DNA of 64,000 nucleotides from Sipunculus nudus (taxonomy: Eukaryota; Annelida; Sipuncula; Golfingiida; Sipunculidae). Of this stretch, positions 15,401-26,015 are shown one piece after another. The notes below the pieces were generated by a model, which did not search any database, was not told the origin of the DNA, and was given only the letters and a program-made list of their open reading frames with translations. Position numbers and translations under genes: made by a program. Positions within the stretch are counted from its first letter, which is position 1. The number at the start of each line of letters is the position of its first letter. The stretch lies in contig CM049311.1 in the NCBI GenBank assembly GCA_026874595.1, forward strand, positions 38,212,676 to 38,276,675. The letters run 5' to 3'.

Positions 15401-17299
15401 AAAACATTTTATAAAAATCTTTATGACAGGTTAAATTCTTAATCTCCTTTTGTCTCATCAACACTTCGTACCAATAACTAAAGTATACACCTGTTTTCTT
15501 GGCTTTTTTTTGGGGGGGGGGGGGTGTTCTTAGATGGGCATGGAAGGTCAAATAAAATAGCATTAAAGAATCATGAATTAATCCATAGTTTTTGTCTTAC
15601 AACTTCTTTCCAGAAATCTAAGTCTGACAGGTCAAATGCGGCCCTGCAATACTGTTTAAGCGATCTTTGGTTTAGCTGATTTTTTTTTGGGGGGGGGGGG
15701 GGGGGGTATTTATGTTACATTGTTCTACCTGCACACATTGTAAAGTGACTATATTTGCATGTGACCAATGACCTTGGCTAGTATCAGTTTTATTGAAATG
15801 TTGTCCTGCAAAGACTGTTTTCTAAATTTCATTTAAGGTAGCATCCCTTGCGAACACAACTCCATTTTAAATCAATGCAGAAGCTGTAGACAATAGTATC
15901 ATGTATTATATTTTATCATATTAAACCTGGTGCTAAGTTCTCTGCTTTTTTTGTTTTTCCTTGGCTATGTTTTATTCTTGTTCAAAGATAAATTTTTATT
16001 TTTTTAAACAAAATTTAAAATTCAAGTGATGTGATGTTGCTCATGCTCAAACAATGATTTGCATACTTAACAGAAGTGCATTTTCTTCTCTATACATAGA
16101 TAAGTACTCCAAAGTTTGTTAAAAATATTATGAAATCTGGCCAATATAACATGGTCAAAGTATTTAAATATATATATTTACAAACTCTTTAAGTCATAAA
16201 TCTCAACAAGACCTATTTATAAATGTATAATACTTTCTATATGCACATAAACATTTAAGAGCTCTGTAGTCACAAAGAGTGGGAAAAAAGTTATCTCAAC
16301 TGCATGACTGATACAGGCATGAGAAGTAAGATCCTCATTAATAAAACAAATAGTTATAGGCAACAAGGAAAAAAAAAGAGATGGTCCTAGGGCTCCAACA
16401 TTATGCCTAAATCACAAAGGTTTGTCTGTTTTGAGAGAAAAAGCATGCTGCTGCAAGTTTTCACCAATTTGGCAGTTCTCCCTTCAAAATTTACCTTACA
16501 AGTTTCATTTGGCAGTCAGAGATTTCCACTTAATCAACAAATTTTATAAAAGCACACATTTACTGGAAATGTTTTAAAGTGGTATATCATATAATAGCTT
16601 ATTCTGCCATTATCAGAAGTGGATACCAGTACCGTTTTTAAGATACTGTTTTGCAAATGAAACATTAACAGATGGACAGAAAAACTGATCACAGTACTTC
16701 ACTTTCTACTGAGGCAAGAAAATAATGATTTCTGGATAATACTAAACCTTTTCTCTCCATATTCATTTTGGCAGGAGAATGAATATATGTTTGTGTTAAC
16801 CTTAAGATCCTTCTTAAGTTTTTTTTTATTTTCACAAATTTATAACTTTGCCGCACAACAAAATCTGAAAATATAAGTCATTTTCAGAATTGTAAGTTAA
16901 ATTATCATTTATCATGCATTCTCATGGTTTTATAAACTTCTAAGGTGGGCATAGTCTGAAAGAATTTAAAGTACTCAAACAGGGAGGCAGTTCAAACAGA
17001 ACTGCACTCGCCCCAACAGAGTATTTTGATTCACCTTGGGTGAGTGGGTTAACGTTGATGTCAAACCCTGGCTTTTGGAGAAAAAATTTGATCATTCTGT
17101 CCATTAGCCAATTAGAGTCTGCAGTTGGTTAGTTACAGGAACATCTCAAGTGTGACTGTAGGGTTCAGTTTACACTATCTCACCTACCATTCACTAAAGG
17201 TTTATCAGCAGAATTTCCTGTGCTGCCACGTGCTTTGGGCAGTTTATTTTGATCTTTCTTCTCAAATCTAAACTTCAACAGATTATTGACTGAGGCCAT
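158..17299 (-). CDS. SMARCAD1: SMARCAD1 ortholog, SNF2-family chromatin remodeller (16 coding exons, 3' end outside window)
   Basis: ATP-dependent nucleosome remodeller of the Fun30/SMARCAD1 family, a nuclear protein known for roles in heterochromatin maintenance and DNA-end resection. Coding exons, 5' to 3' on the minus strand: 17299-17188, 15394-15166, 14440-14262, 13174-12909, 11829-11733, 11330-11196, 10609-10521, 10151-10005, 9167-8932, 7687-7597, 7113-7014, 6288-6150, 5160-5025, 3816-3679, 3355-3257, 409-158. All borders are GT-AG and the phases join into 815 codons without a stop. Order of parts: N-terminal LLKFRFEKK (human FRFEK motif), acidic and serine-rich linker, CUE1 (about 125-165), CUE2 (about 246-286), hairpin-helix region (about 370-410), SNF2 lobe 1 with GLGKT (528-532), DEGH (632-635), LTGTPLQNN (659-667), and the start of lobe 2. 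The human protein is 1026 residues, so roughly 200 C-terminal residues should lie left of base 1. The start is the first ATG after a good acceptor at 17306, so at least one 5' non-coding exon exists. Confidence 0.95.
1429..1462. repeat. C-run followed by (CA)n microsatellite
   Basis: About fifteen C at 1434-1448, then ACACAC repeats. Similar homopolymers in the window: G-runs near 15514, 15689, 34846 and 50387; C-runs near 27666, 34937, 35911 and 41098. Confidence 0.8.
1714..1867. repeat. Inverted repeat with tandem GGATGCGATGAAC
   Basis: ACGGATGCGTTCATCGC at about 1718-1734 is the inverse of the tandem GCGATGAACGGATGC motif at about 1839-1867. The loop is about 105 bases. It could be the end structure of a small DNA transposon. 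Confidence 0.45.
3257..5160 (-). CDS. SMARCAD1: SMARCAD1 exons 13-15, DEGH box to lobe junction
   Basis: Exon 13 (5160-5025) holds the Walker B box in [14 protein letters not shown]. Its acceptor ends in AAG rather than CAG or TAG. Exon 14 (3816-3679) has motif [23 protein letters not shown], also after an AAG acceptor. Exon 15 (3355-3257) ends with [18 protein letters not shown], the conserved brace before lobe 2. All catalytic motifs are intact. Confidence 0.92.
3817..5024. other. SMARCAD1 intron without recognisable content
   Basis: About 1.2 kb of A+T-rich intron between exons 13 and 14. It has a short local duplication of CTACAGTACCTT(A/G)CATACAATT (about 4180-4230). No exon, RNA gene or repeat family was recognised. 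The introns at 5161-6149 and 13175-14261 are similar. Confidence 0.5.
6150..7687 (-). CDS. SMARCAD1: SMARCAD1 exons 10-12, SNF2 helicase motifs Q to Ia
   Basis: Exon 10 (7687-7597) gives [20 protein letters not shown] and ends ILADEM. Exon 11 (7113-7014) starts [15 protein letters not shown], so the ATP-binding motif DEMGLGKT is cut by a phase-0 intron between M and G. Exon 12 (6288-6150) gives [20 protein letters not shown] and GSQEERR, matching human motif Ib surroundings. ATP-binding residues G530, K531 and T532 are present. Confidence 0.93.
8130..8480. repeat. Decayed body of the family-A dispersed repeat
   Basis: Shares CACAGTGACCTCATTTCAGCTTTCCAA-type wording (8348-8375) and 'TTAGAAGTTTCCAGG' phrases with 62900-63010 and with 53300-55980. 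It lies in the SMARCAD1 intron between exons 9 and 10. No intact ends were seen. Confidence 0.5.
8932..10151 (-). CDS. SMARCAD1: SMARCAD1 exons 8-9, hairpin-helix region and linker
   Basis: Exon 8 (10151-10005) encodes an [19 protein letters not shown] stretch followed by [18 protein letters not shown]. These align with human FLQDASIGELTLIPQCS and KKAQKITELRPFNSWEAL, the helix-hairpin-helix-like part before the ATPase. Exon 9 (9167-8932) is a helical, charged segment that ends just before the LSLKPYQ start of the SNF2 domain. Confidence 0.9.
10217..10445. repeat. Two tandem ~145-bp repeat units in a SMARCAD1 intron
   Basis: TCACCAATAATCGATCTC at 10217 recurs as TCACCAAATTTCGATCTC near 10362, and TATTGAGTGGTTCAAAA closes both units. 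The unit type is the same as at 57290-57850 in a TIPRL intron. Confidence 0.6.
11733..13174 (-). CDS. SMARCAD1: SMARCAD1 exons 4-5, second CUE domain split by an intron
   Basis: Exon 4 (13174-12909) carries a low-complexity serine/glutamate linker with a basic PPKKRARP patch, a likely nuclear localisation signal, and ends in the first CUE2 helix ([14 protein letters not shown]). Exon 5 (11829-11733) completes the fold with a [16 protein letters not shown] helix. The phase-0 intron between them (12908-11830) is about 1.1 kb. CUE2 is more divergent than CUE1, but order and spacing fit the family. Confidence 0.85.
14262..14440 (-). CDS. SMARCAD1: SMARCAD1 exon 3, first CUE domain
   Basis: Encodes a three-helix ubiquitin-binding-type CUE fold: a [11 protein letters not shown] first helix with the FP pair, and a closing [11 protein letters not shown] helix. 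In the human protein CUE1 is the contact to KAP1/TRIM28. The acceptor is TTATCTTTCAG and the donor GTCAGT. Entry phase is 2 and exit phase 1, matching both neighbours. Confidence 0.9.
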
Positions 17300-17305
17300 T
17301 TTCAC
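17188..17305 (-). CDS. SMARCAD1: SMARCAD1 first coding exon
   Basis: The ATG is at 17299-17297, six bases after a pyrimidine-rich acceptor (TTTCTTTTCACAG), so 17305-17300 is 5' UTR spliced from an upstream exon. It encodes 37 codons plus one base, starting [17 protein letters not shown]. The FRFEK motif is conserved at the human N-terminus. The donor is GTAGGT; phase 1 joins exon 2. Confidence 0.85.
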
Positions 17306-20300
17306 CTGTGAAAAGAAAGCTATCATTATTTCATGTCAGAATTCCAATTTTAAGTTAAGCATACCTGAAGATAGATCTTTTGTATTTGTTTATCATTAAT
17401 GATTGTGCTGAAATAATTAGAGAGATAACAATCAAAACTTTACCATAGATCATTATAGTCTGTTCCACTACCCTTTCCACCTGATTTTTCTAGAGATTAT
17501 CTCCACATAAGACAAAATTGCGAAACATGGTTTGCACCAATGGCAGAGAGAGGAAAGGTGCTTAATTTTTGGTACCCTACCTGCTTACAATATAAATATT
17601 ATTCACTTTACAGCCTGTTTGACATGTATCATATACATTGGTGGTTCACGGCATCCTTAACAAGTGACCATTGTTTATCCTCCTTGGATATGGATATAAA
17701 TTAATGTGACGTAACAGTGAAGCGTGTGCACAAGGAGAATACAAGTCTCACTGTGCACAAGTGTCGGCAGCTCTTGACTATTGATTGAGTGGCTTTTTTG
17801 TGGGTCACATTTATTAGATGTCATCACTGTTCCCCGGGATGCCCATTAGATTGACTGTGTTGTGATCTGTAGGAACTCATTTCTGTGCAGTCATTGTAGT
17901 TTTTTGTTTCTTATGCATGTGTAGTAGTAGTAGTTTTTGTTTCTTTCTTTGTAGGTGATATGTTCAGTTTTCTGATGATTAAAGCCCTCGCTAGGGTTCA
18001 AGAGTGAATTTGAGTTATCCTTGCTATCTTCTCAATCACCACAGATTGTATGCAAGATGTCGCTACAGACTATTTACTCATAAATAGTTTTAAATTGTTT
18101 ACAGGAAAATGACATGAGGTAGGTTTTCATTTCCAAAATAGTTAATTACGCATTTTCCTCTTTCTGCTCTAGAAGCAAAAAGTTTTGGCGTTCTTCGACT
18201 TGTGAATAAATTATCACGAAAAAACAGGTGGACAGGGGTGGTGGAAAAGACTGCATAGTAAAGAACAGTACCTTAAATGTTGATTGGCATAGTGTTGTTA
18301 TATGTCAAGCTACAGCTGTATTACTGTGGTTGGTCTCCATAACTGAATATAATAATTTTAAAAGCACCCAAACATTAACAATATGACGATGACCTAGAAG
18401 AACAACAAAGGAGTGGAAAGTCCTATTCATTATTTTTGACAGCTAATATGAAATGTTTGATATTCACAATATGATATCAAGCATTGCTAAGGGGTAACAT
18501 AAAGGATGTGCTGTATTTAGTATTGACAATATTAATCTTCAGCCTTTTTTCCTGTGATCCGCTCACATGAACAGTCATTTTTCAGCGCACTAGAGCGACC
18601 GGGATACCTGTACTTGGTCACAGGAAGAGACGGGCTTCGTGAAACAGGGGTCTATGATCGTAGTTAATTAACACTTATCACTACACATTGAACACAGGGG
18701 TTAGGAACAGATTATATGTTTGTATGTGTAACACTTAATAATTCTTGTGTGGATTGTCACAGGAACATGATGAAAGTCAGTGAACTAGTTGATAAGCAGT
18801 GGTCTTAAATCTGTCCAATTTATGTAAACATAACCAGTTACCAGTATTATATACATATAAGCAACCCCAGTCGCTAGAATCAACATCTGCACTTGCTGTC
18901 ATGGCTATCTTCAGTATTCTTACTTGGTATAGGTCAGTAGCAGGCCGATGCTTGGCCATTATGACCACCTCGAAGTTGTGTTAGCCTTATGTCATGCATG
19001 TTAAGAATGCAACCATGGAGGTCAGACCCCTGTCACACAAAGATTAAATACTGCTACACAGGAAGTCAGACCCCCGTTGCCTACAGCACTGCATTAATTT
19101 TATTAAAATTACAAAGTCTTACCACAATACTCCACTAGTATTCTCAACAGACAATAAGGTATGATTTTACAATAGGTGTGACACCAGTATTAAGATCAAA
19201 TGGAAATGCCTGGCGCCTAAAAATGGTGATTAATAATGTTAAAAGTTTCTCTTCTATCTCATGTGATACATTCTTTAGTCCATTCCACCAACCATGTCTC
19301 TTATTTTTCGCGATATTTTGAATAGGAATTAACACAGAACAAAGACTTTTGGTAAGGATTTAAATTAGAATGCAACTAATGTTCACACTATGTTTTATGT
19401 AAAAAGGCCTATAATGAAAATAACCATTCACAAAAGCATGAAGCACCTGTAACATCAACAACTGATTTATTTGTCTAGAGGAAATTGTTGCATTAACAGC
19501 ACGGCAGACATCTTGCATTCGGTGGCAGTCCTGCATAATGCTTTTGGGCTGTGTACTATAATGTTCATATTTTCACTTCCTTGGTGCAAAGTAGTGCCTA
19601 TAATATAAGAACAGTAATGATTTTCAGTGGTCAAATGTACAATACACATAGATGTACAGAACATTAATCAATGGATATATGTTAAATCTAACAGTTATGT
19701 AAGGAGTGTTATAATCACTGATAACTGCAGGGGCAATCTACGGACTCCACATTGCGTCAGTCATGATGTAAGTTATTTTACATCAATTTCCGCTAACTTC
19801 ATACAAAATTAGGTCTTTTTTTATCAGCATTTGCCGTACTTCAGGTGTAAAAGATGTAGAGAAAGGGACTGTACCCCTGAAAGCTTGTGTCAAGAGTGAC
19901 AACACCAGCTAGTCTACATTAAGGTATCATATGTCTACTTCACTTACTCATATATACAGACTAGCACGGCAATTCAAACCTTATATACTGCTATGAACAC
20001 ACATTGGAAATCCAGGACGCGAGGTAGAGAAGAAAATGTGAAAAAACATAGCGACACGTTTGGTGGAATGGAGTACAGTATATCGCTAGTACTTGCTTTG
20101 TTTTTCTCTAGCCCAATCCTCTTTACTCCCTTTAAACAGTTTATTAAACCAAGGAGTTTACAGGACTTGAGTGTAAACTGTCAGAAGCCCCGCCAGGCCC
20201 CGAGTGTCAGTTGTGTGCTAATTGCAATTAAGACCTGATAAGCCCATTAACTCTATTGTGTGTCCATTGTGCCGCAGTGTCAGCCCAGCGGCGGCATGGC

Positions 20301-22185
20301 CTTTGATAAAGCGAGTCTGCTAGATGTTTCTTCCGATGTCCACTGTAGCTCGCTGAAGCGGAGAGGAAAATATATCCAGTAACTGAGCAGTAAATCACTG
20401 GAATAACATTGATCGGTATTATGAATGCGCAAATGGTTTGTTTTGTCAAGAATTATGCAAAAGAAATATATCTAGAGAGGTCTCATGTTGAGGAATCACT
20501 GGATCGATTTTGGCATAGATGCGGTCACTCTGCATCAACTTCTACCGAAATTCATGACAGATGACCGGTAAGTGTAAACCTTACTTTCCTTGAAAAACTT
20601 CCGAATTATAAAATTTTGGGTAACATTTCACACTTCTGACAGGATGACTTTCATTTTAATGGATAACAGTGAGCCATCGCCCGCTGTCACTGTCGGTGTT
20701 GTTCTCTTATTATCGCCCATGCTATAGCTGAAGCATCATTAGCAACGACAGCTACACACACATTTCACACACAAATGAAAATATGGTGTAAAATCTTACG
20801 ATTGTTCTAATATTTACATTAAATAGATTAAGTACTACCGGTGAAAACTCAGATATTAGACACAATGGGGGTCTCCAAGAACTAACGAGCTGTTCCGAAG
20901 TCACCCCGAAGGTGGGTCTCTCACGCTGTATCAATTAGTGCCGGGCTTATCAGGGGCATCTGTTTTTGCCTTAGAGCAGCGAGTTTTATGACCCCCGTCA
21001 GCAACATCAGACACCAGTGGACACGGCCAGACTCTCACTTGATACTCCACTGATCCCTGTAAACTCCTTGATTGAGCCATATATTATGTCCACCTATTGT
21101 AAAATAATTTATCAATTAATGGCATTTTCTAGCTTCAAATTATAAGTTAAATGAGTTTTTCGTCATAGATACCAAACACACTGGTGTTTCGTGGACCCCA
21201 GGTCACAGAACATTGGGACCACTGTTTCGTCTTGCCTTGGTGCAAGGCTGAGAATTACACACCAGGTGACCCGGGCTCCATACTCAGCCTTGAGTATGTT
21301 CTTACGAAATATCGTAGCGGTCCTTCTGATGTATCAGAAGGAAAGAATAAAAGAGTAATTAAGAATAAGATGCAGCTTAAACTATGTTCACTCTACCTAT
21401 ATATCCTTTATATATCAGTTTCCATACATGTGGAGTCTCCTGTTTATGTTATATATGATATAACAGCATTTTATCATGAAGAGAAAAGCAGAAGACCATC
21501 ACTGACACAGCCATGTTGCTGAGGCATGAACTCTGGTCACCCATGACCTGACCTGTGACCTGACCTCTGGTGTACCAGAGTAATTTATTGCTAATAAATC
21601 TATTAAAAAAATCTTATTTCATGAATAATACTTATGAGTAAATGATAATATATGGCTTCAATAAGTCCTTTATAAGTTTATGGCTATATCATTTAAGGTT
21701 TTAACAAATTTGCCTATGGAAGTTATGGAAACAATATTTACTATAATTTATTTGGAACAATAATCAGAGGACAACTTTTCTCATATCAATAAGGTCAAGG
21801 ACAGGGTCATGTGACAAAAGATAAACATGTCCGCATGGCAAGCTAAAAAAACCCACAGGAGTTGAAATCTTAACAATTACCTTATAAGGGCACTTCTACA
21901 TAATTTATTTTACTCCAGAACAGGTTATTAGCCATTATTGGTAAGAAATTTGCTAAATTGCCTCCATTTTCTTTGTTTATTTTGCAAATATCCCAATATA
22001 CCCCTGCTACGCTTTTCCATAAGAGGATCCCCATAACTGAAATCTCATTTCAGTTATGAACCCATAACAATGTTTCGTCTTGGTTTAGACGTAAATGATA
22101 TGATATATTCAAGCCAACATGTAAGCCCATGACTTACTCTTACCTTAGTTTCAACATAATAACAAAGATAACTGACTATACGTAC
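17306..22185. other. Upstream region or first intron of SMARCAD1
   Basis: No coding exon with a continuing frame was found on either strand. The sequence is moderately A+T-rich, with short open frames only. It is probably the first intron if the 22186-22310 exon is real; otherwise it is upstream DNA. Confidence 0.4.
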
Positions 22186-22310
22186 CGGTATGGTCTCTCG
22201 GTTCACTAGATATGGTCCTTCTAAGATTTTGACATGCCGCGAAATGTGCGAGCTAAGCAAATGACCGGTGGGCGATATTTAGGGAATCCGTACGCACTGC
22301 AACCGGAAGA
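22186..22310 (-). promoter_or_regulatory. Candidate SMARCAD1 promoter and non-coding first exon
   Basis: On the minus strand a CTTCCGG (ETS-type) motif at about 22302-22308 is followed by about 115 bases with locally higher G+C, ending in the strong donor ACCG|GTACGT at 22186/22185. It could splice to the 17305 acceptor over a 4.9-kb intron. No cDNA is available; other upstream donors could serve equally well. Confidence 0.3.
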
Positions 22311-22928
22311 CACGAGAGAAAATTATCCTTAATCTATGATTTATACATTTACCACTTAATTAAGGTAAATAAATGATAAAACAGAAAACTGTTAAATTAA
22401 ACTTCCTTGAGCCAAAAAAAAAAAATCCGAAGACAATGGTGGCGCATTCACTAACCTTCGGGATTTTTTTTTATCAGAGGCAGGTATGGTACCGAATGGT
22501 ATCAATAGTGTTTCCACGAACTGTAGTGAATCTGGTTTCTAAAACAGACACACCGTGGCGCTGCTTCACCCACCAATTGGCCACCCTTCCATCAGAGGTG
22601 TTTCTAATCAAACAAACCTTTTTCAGTTACACACTTTGGGACGGCCGGGACTACTTATCTCAACTGTCAAACTTTAAAAAAAATTCACATTTCAAGGAAA
22701 CTCCTTCACTTTAGATTTCACACGTGCATGCTTACAAAAAAAAATACTTATTCCGTAGAACCCTTACCATAAAAAACACCCAGAACAACAGCGTGGATAT
22801 CAGATATGGTGTTATAGAGTCCTTCTTTAATGACTCAAATCAACAAATCTAAATTAAGTATTGCCATCCAAATGAGTAGTCTCCTGAACATTTTGCATCA
22901 AGCTAAACGAGTCCAAAATATTCAGAAA

Positions 22929-23238
22929 TTAAGATTCAAAGGAGTCAGTAGATTTGTTTACATGGATGTTAAAGTCAAACGTATACATGATCAATAACTG
23001 CAAGTCTAACTGCGCATGTATTATTCTCTGATTTAAGAAGAACCTCAACCAGTTCGAAAGGCCAGTATGGTGAAATTGAGACTGGTTTTGATAATGATGG
23101 TAATGCCACCTCCTTTCCGACCAGACCTGAGAAATGAAGTACACATAACCACTGAGGTGGCGACAATTCCTGTACATGGTCATACTCCTTCAACCATAAT
23201 AGTTCTCTTTATGGCCATGCAGTCAATATCATTATCAA
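22929..23238 (-). pseudogene. LINE endonuclease fragment (3' side of an interrupted copy)
   Basis: The minus strand reads RSGRKGGGITIIIKTSL after DNDIDCMAIKRT, in the style of the apurinic-type endonuclease of jockey/CR1-like LINEs (an arginine-rich GGG turn followed by a strand). In-frame stops show decay. The matching endonuclease start lies at 25225-25330, on the other side of an inserted repeat. Confidence 0.45.
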
Positions 23239-23499
23239 CTTGGATGTCTGCAGCGTAAACATGAATGTAGGTGGAAGCACCTGTCATAAAATCAAGAAAG
23301 CTGTCCAAGATGTATAAATTTAAGGTGGATAAAGGCCAAAACACACTGGCACGGGCGGCACGCGGGTGGCAAGCGGTCACGCAGCAGGTACGCGGCAGTT
23401 TTTAAACACACTGACGCGGGCGGCAAGCGGCAATTCCAGTTCGAGTGGAAGACCTCGATGAAGGTCATATATTTGGCCTACATACATAAGATAGGAAGG

Positions 23500-23610
23500 A
23501 TGAACAACAGTCCGGAGCCTGAATCAAGTGATGAGGATGACATACTTCTACCATATCTAATCCGATTAAAATCTATGCAGAAAAGGAAACAATTAACATT
23601 TTATATATAA
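23500..23610 (+). pseudogene. Start of a Harbinger-like transposase gene, truncated
   Basis: 36 codons beginning MNNSPEPESSDEDD and continuing with leucine- and lysine-rich sequence, typical of the N-terminus of HARBI1-like transposases. TAA follows. The catalytic part is absent, so this element cannot move by itself. Confidence 0.4.
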
Positions 23611-23639
23611 ACATTAACATTAAATACAGTGGGGTCAAT

Positions 23640-23739
23640 TGTTCTTCCAGGGTGGGGGGGATGACTTTGTTTATATATACAGACACGCATATACATGTAT
23701 ATATATATACCTTTTTCAGTGCCCCCGAGTTACATTCAG

Positions 23740-23791
<52 letters not shown>

Positions 23792-24070
23792 GTAACATAT
23801 ATATAATTATTATATATAAAACTTAATCTTATTTCAAATAATTATAATGATTTAGAAATAAGTTTTTTTTTAATTCTAAGCAAGGTTAAGATATAACATC
23901 TTTTAATAAATGGATCCAAAGCCTTTTAATTTTGTTTTTTAATTTATTTTATATGCAATATTATAATATTATTCTCTGAAAAGTGGGGGGGATGATTTCA
24001 TTGACCATCCCCCCCTTGCCAAAAAGTGGGGGATATATATACCCCCCATCCCCCCTATATTGACGCCCCT
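23640..24070. repeat. (AT)n microsatellite and flanking insertion inside the Harbinger element
   Basis: A pure AT run covers about 23736-23785. It is flanked by GGGGGGGATGA near 23657 and 23986 and by C-runs ending ATATTGACGCCCCTGA near 24057-24072, an end type common to small A+T-rich insertions. Confidence 0.55.
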
Positions 24071-24152
24071 GATTAAATATATTGCTGTCCACATGCTGCT
24101 TTTGGAACCGGTTTGCTGCACGGCAGACGGAGTACACAGGTTACATACTTAC

Positions 24153-24333
24153 CAGACACACCTAATTCTGTACCAATGGCGTTCCATATATTCACTGCCT
24201 TCCCTACGTCTCGGTAGGAAGGGTCCTCGCAGTTACATAAGGAAGGTCTCTTTTGGACCTCAATAATTAATCTGTCAATCGGAACATTTGACATCTTCCC
24301 CACGTGTCGATGTGACGACCTTGTTGGTAACAC
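24153..24333 (-). pseudogene. MADF/SANT-like exon of a Harbinger transposon
   Basis: The frame contains IDRLIIEVQKRPSLCNCEDP, then SYRDVGKAVNIWNAIGTELG, the tryptophan-bearing helices of the MADF (Myb/SANT-like) DNA-binding domain. It ends in a clear donor CTG|GTAAGT at 24153. This is the second Harbinger protein, which helps the transposase enter the nucleus and bind the ends. The start is either of two in-frame ATGs (24333 or near 24293). Confidence 0.65.
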
Positions 24334-25224
24334 GTGACTAGGAAAACCCTATTTTTCTTGTAATGTGACGTCAGTATCGGAAATCCCCCACGCGACAAGC
24401 GCGCGGCAAGCGGCAAAAATCGCTCCGGGAGCGATCGCAGACACTCGCCGCGTGGCCGCCTGCGTGCCGTACGCGTGCCGCACGCGCCAGTGTGTTTTGT
24501 CATAAGTCATATATAGGGAAGCGATTTTTGCCGCCCGCATGACGCACGCGTGCCGCCCGCGCCAGTGTGTTTTGGCCTTAAGTCAAACCAATGCCAAGAT
24601 ATGAGTGATTTTATCCCAAGGCAGATGAACAGATGGACGCTGAACAAAAATGGTTGCAGGTGGCGCCACCAGTTTTGCGTATGATAAAGAGCTATACACA
24701 TGCAAAATTTCGGCCCAATCGGTCAAACGGTTCCCGAGATATGAGCTTGGATGTCTGCAACGTAAACGTGAATGCAGGTGGCGCCACCTGTCATAAAATC
24801 AAGAAAGCTGTCCAGGATGTATACACATGCAAATTTCAGGTGGATAAATCTAACCAATGCAGAGATTTGGCAGATGAACAGATGGACGCTGTGCAAAAAT
24901 GGTTGCAGGTGGCGCCACCATTTTAGCGATGTTATAAAGCTATCCAAGGGCTACATTTGTGCAAAATTTTTAGCCTGATCGGTCAAACGGTTCCCGAGAT
25001 ATGTGGGTTTATGTGTGGAAAAAGACGCATAAATGGACGCTGGGCAGAGAGGAAAGGTCAGAGGTCAACCAAAAATTAGGGCGCAGCAGTTCACATCTGA
25101 CCCTATCATAATTCCGAATTTCAAAAAATTCTGCCCAGTGGTTACGGAGGAATTCTCCGGAAACCTTTGCGGCGGCGTCCGACTGAAAACATAGTATCCG
25201 CAAAACTCTGCTTTGGCGGATATA

Positions 25225-25680
25225 ATAATAGACCTAAAATCAGTCAGGAGATCCAGTTCATTTCGCACAGACCTAGCATTTATCAAACAGAAAGAAAGGG
25301 GATGAAAAATCGCGTTTATCATGACAATGACTATTATTACTTCTATTTGTGATTCTAACCGGGATATTCCTAAATCTTGTTATACCAGTAGCGGCCCCTC
25401 TATGGCTAGCCGGAATTCTGTTCATTTTGATAGAGATCGACGTAACTTACTCATAACTTCTGCTGGTAATTTCAAGTCCGCAGCAGTCACTGATTCTCTG
25501 ACGCTCCTCAGGAATATGGTGATATTTGATGTAATACGTTTCGCAGTGGCACTGTCGCATAATGAAACCGTGATCCAAACCCCACGAGCAATAGTCCGCC
25601 GTGTAGGTTAGAGGTAACACTTGAGTGAACGTGAATAATATCGTCGAAAATCCATTCATGGTCACAGCTCAAATTCTCGG
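25225..25680 (-). pseudogene. LINE 5' end and start of endonuclease
   Basis: The minus strand reads INARSVRNELDLLTDFRSII, the conserved opening of LINE apurinic-type endonucleases (LNARSxRNK). It stops abruptly at the family-B hairpin end at 25224. Bases 25330-25680 are presumably the LINE 5' region. With 22929-23238 it forms one split copy. Confidence 0.5.
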
Positions 25681-25927
25681 GAAATTTTAGATGAAAACAT
25701 AAATACTAAAGCCCTGGTAGGGCTATATGGCAACCCATGCCATCAATCCTTAGTTATGTAAGGGTTTGGTTCCTTTTCGTCCTAAATTGACTGTTTCAAG
25801 GGAGATAAACGGACGGTGGCTCGTATAGGACACACAGGAAATTGGTTTTATCTTGTTCCCACTCGATAATTATCCCGTTCCTACGCGATAGTGTCTACGC
25901 GATAGAATCTCGTTCGCACGCGATACA

Positions 25928-25944
25928 TACATATACATATATAT

Positions 25945-26015
<71 letters not shown>
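25928..26015. repeat. (TA)n microsatellite
   Basis: Almost pure TA run of about 85 bases. Just upstream, 25865-25925, are loose repeats of CGATA-ending phrases (TTCCTACGCGATA, TCTACGCGATA, CGCACGCGATA). Confidence 0.85.

Larger units (their letters stand above)
23333..24578. mobile_element. Non-autonomous PIF/Harbinger-type DNA transposon with TAA target duplication
   Basis: The inverted ends match over about 33 bases, starting AGGCCAAAACACACTGG at 23333 and its inverse ending at 24578. TAA flanks both sides (23330-23332 and 24579-24581), the 3-bp TTA/TAA duplication typical of Harbinger. Each end holds a second, subterminal copy of the ACACTGNCGCG core. Two divergent gene relics lie inside: a short plus-strand frame with an acidic start (23500-23610) and a minus-strand MADF exon (24153-24333), matching the two-gene layout of this superfamily. 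The transposase core is missing. A later A+T and G-run insertion fills about 23636-24070. Confidence 0.85.
23239..25224. repeat. Family-B palindrome-unit element, copy 1, 5' incomplete, interrupted by a Harbinger transposon
   Basis: Has perfect GGTGGCGCCACC palindromes at 24659, 24777 and 24908 and a mutated one near 23268. Between them is the family wording ATAAAATCAAGAAAGCT and CAGATGAACAGATGGACGCT. The right end is the family hairpin GTATCCGC (25194-25201) with GCGGATA (25216-25222). The left end begins inside a unit, without the CTAGAATA head seen in copies 2 and 3. A 1246-bp Harbinger element interrupts it at 23333-24578. Confidence 0.8.

Noticed and set aside
24659-24920. CRISPR-like array
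   Set aside because: The regular palindrome spacing superficially resembles one, but the spacers are near copies of each other and the genome is clearly eukaryotic.
24633-24926. Open frames reading through the palindrome units ([13 protein letters not shown] type)
   Set aside because: They are translations of tandem repeats; units vary by frame-breaking lengths between copies and no start or codon pattern is kept.
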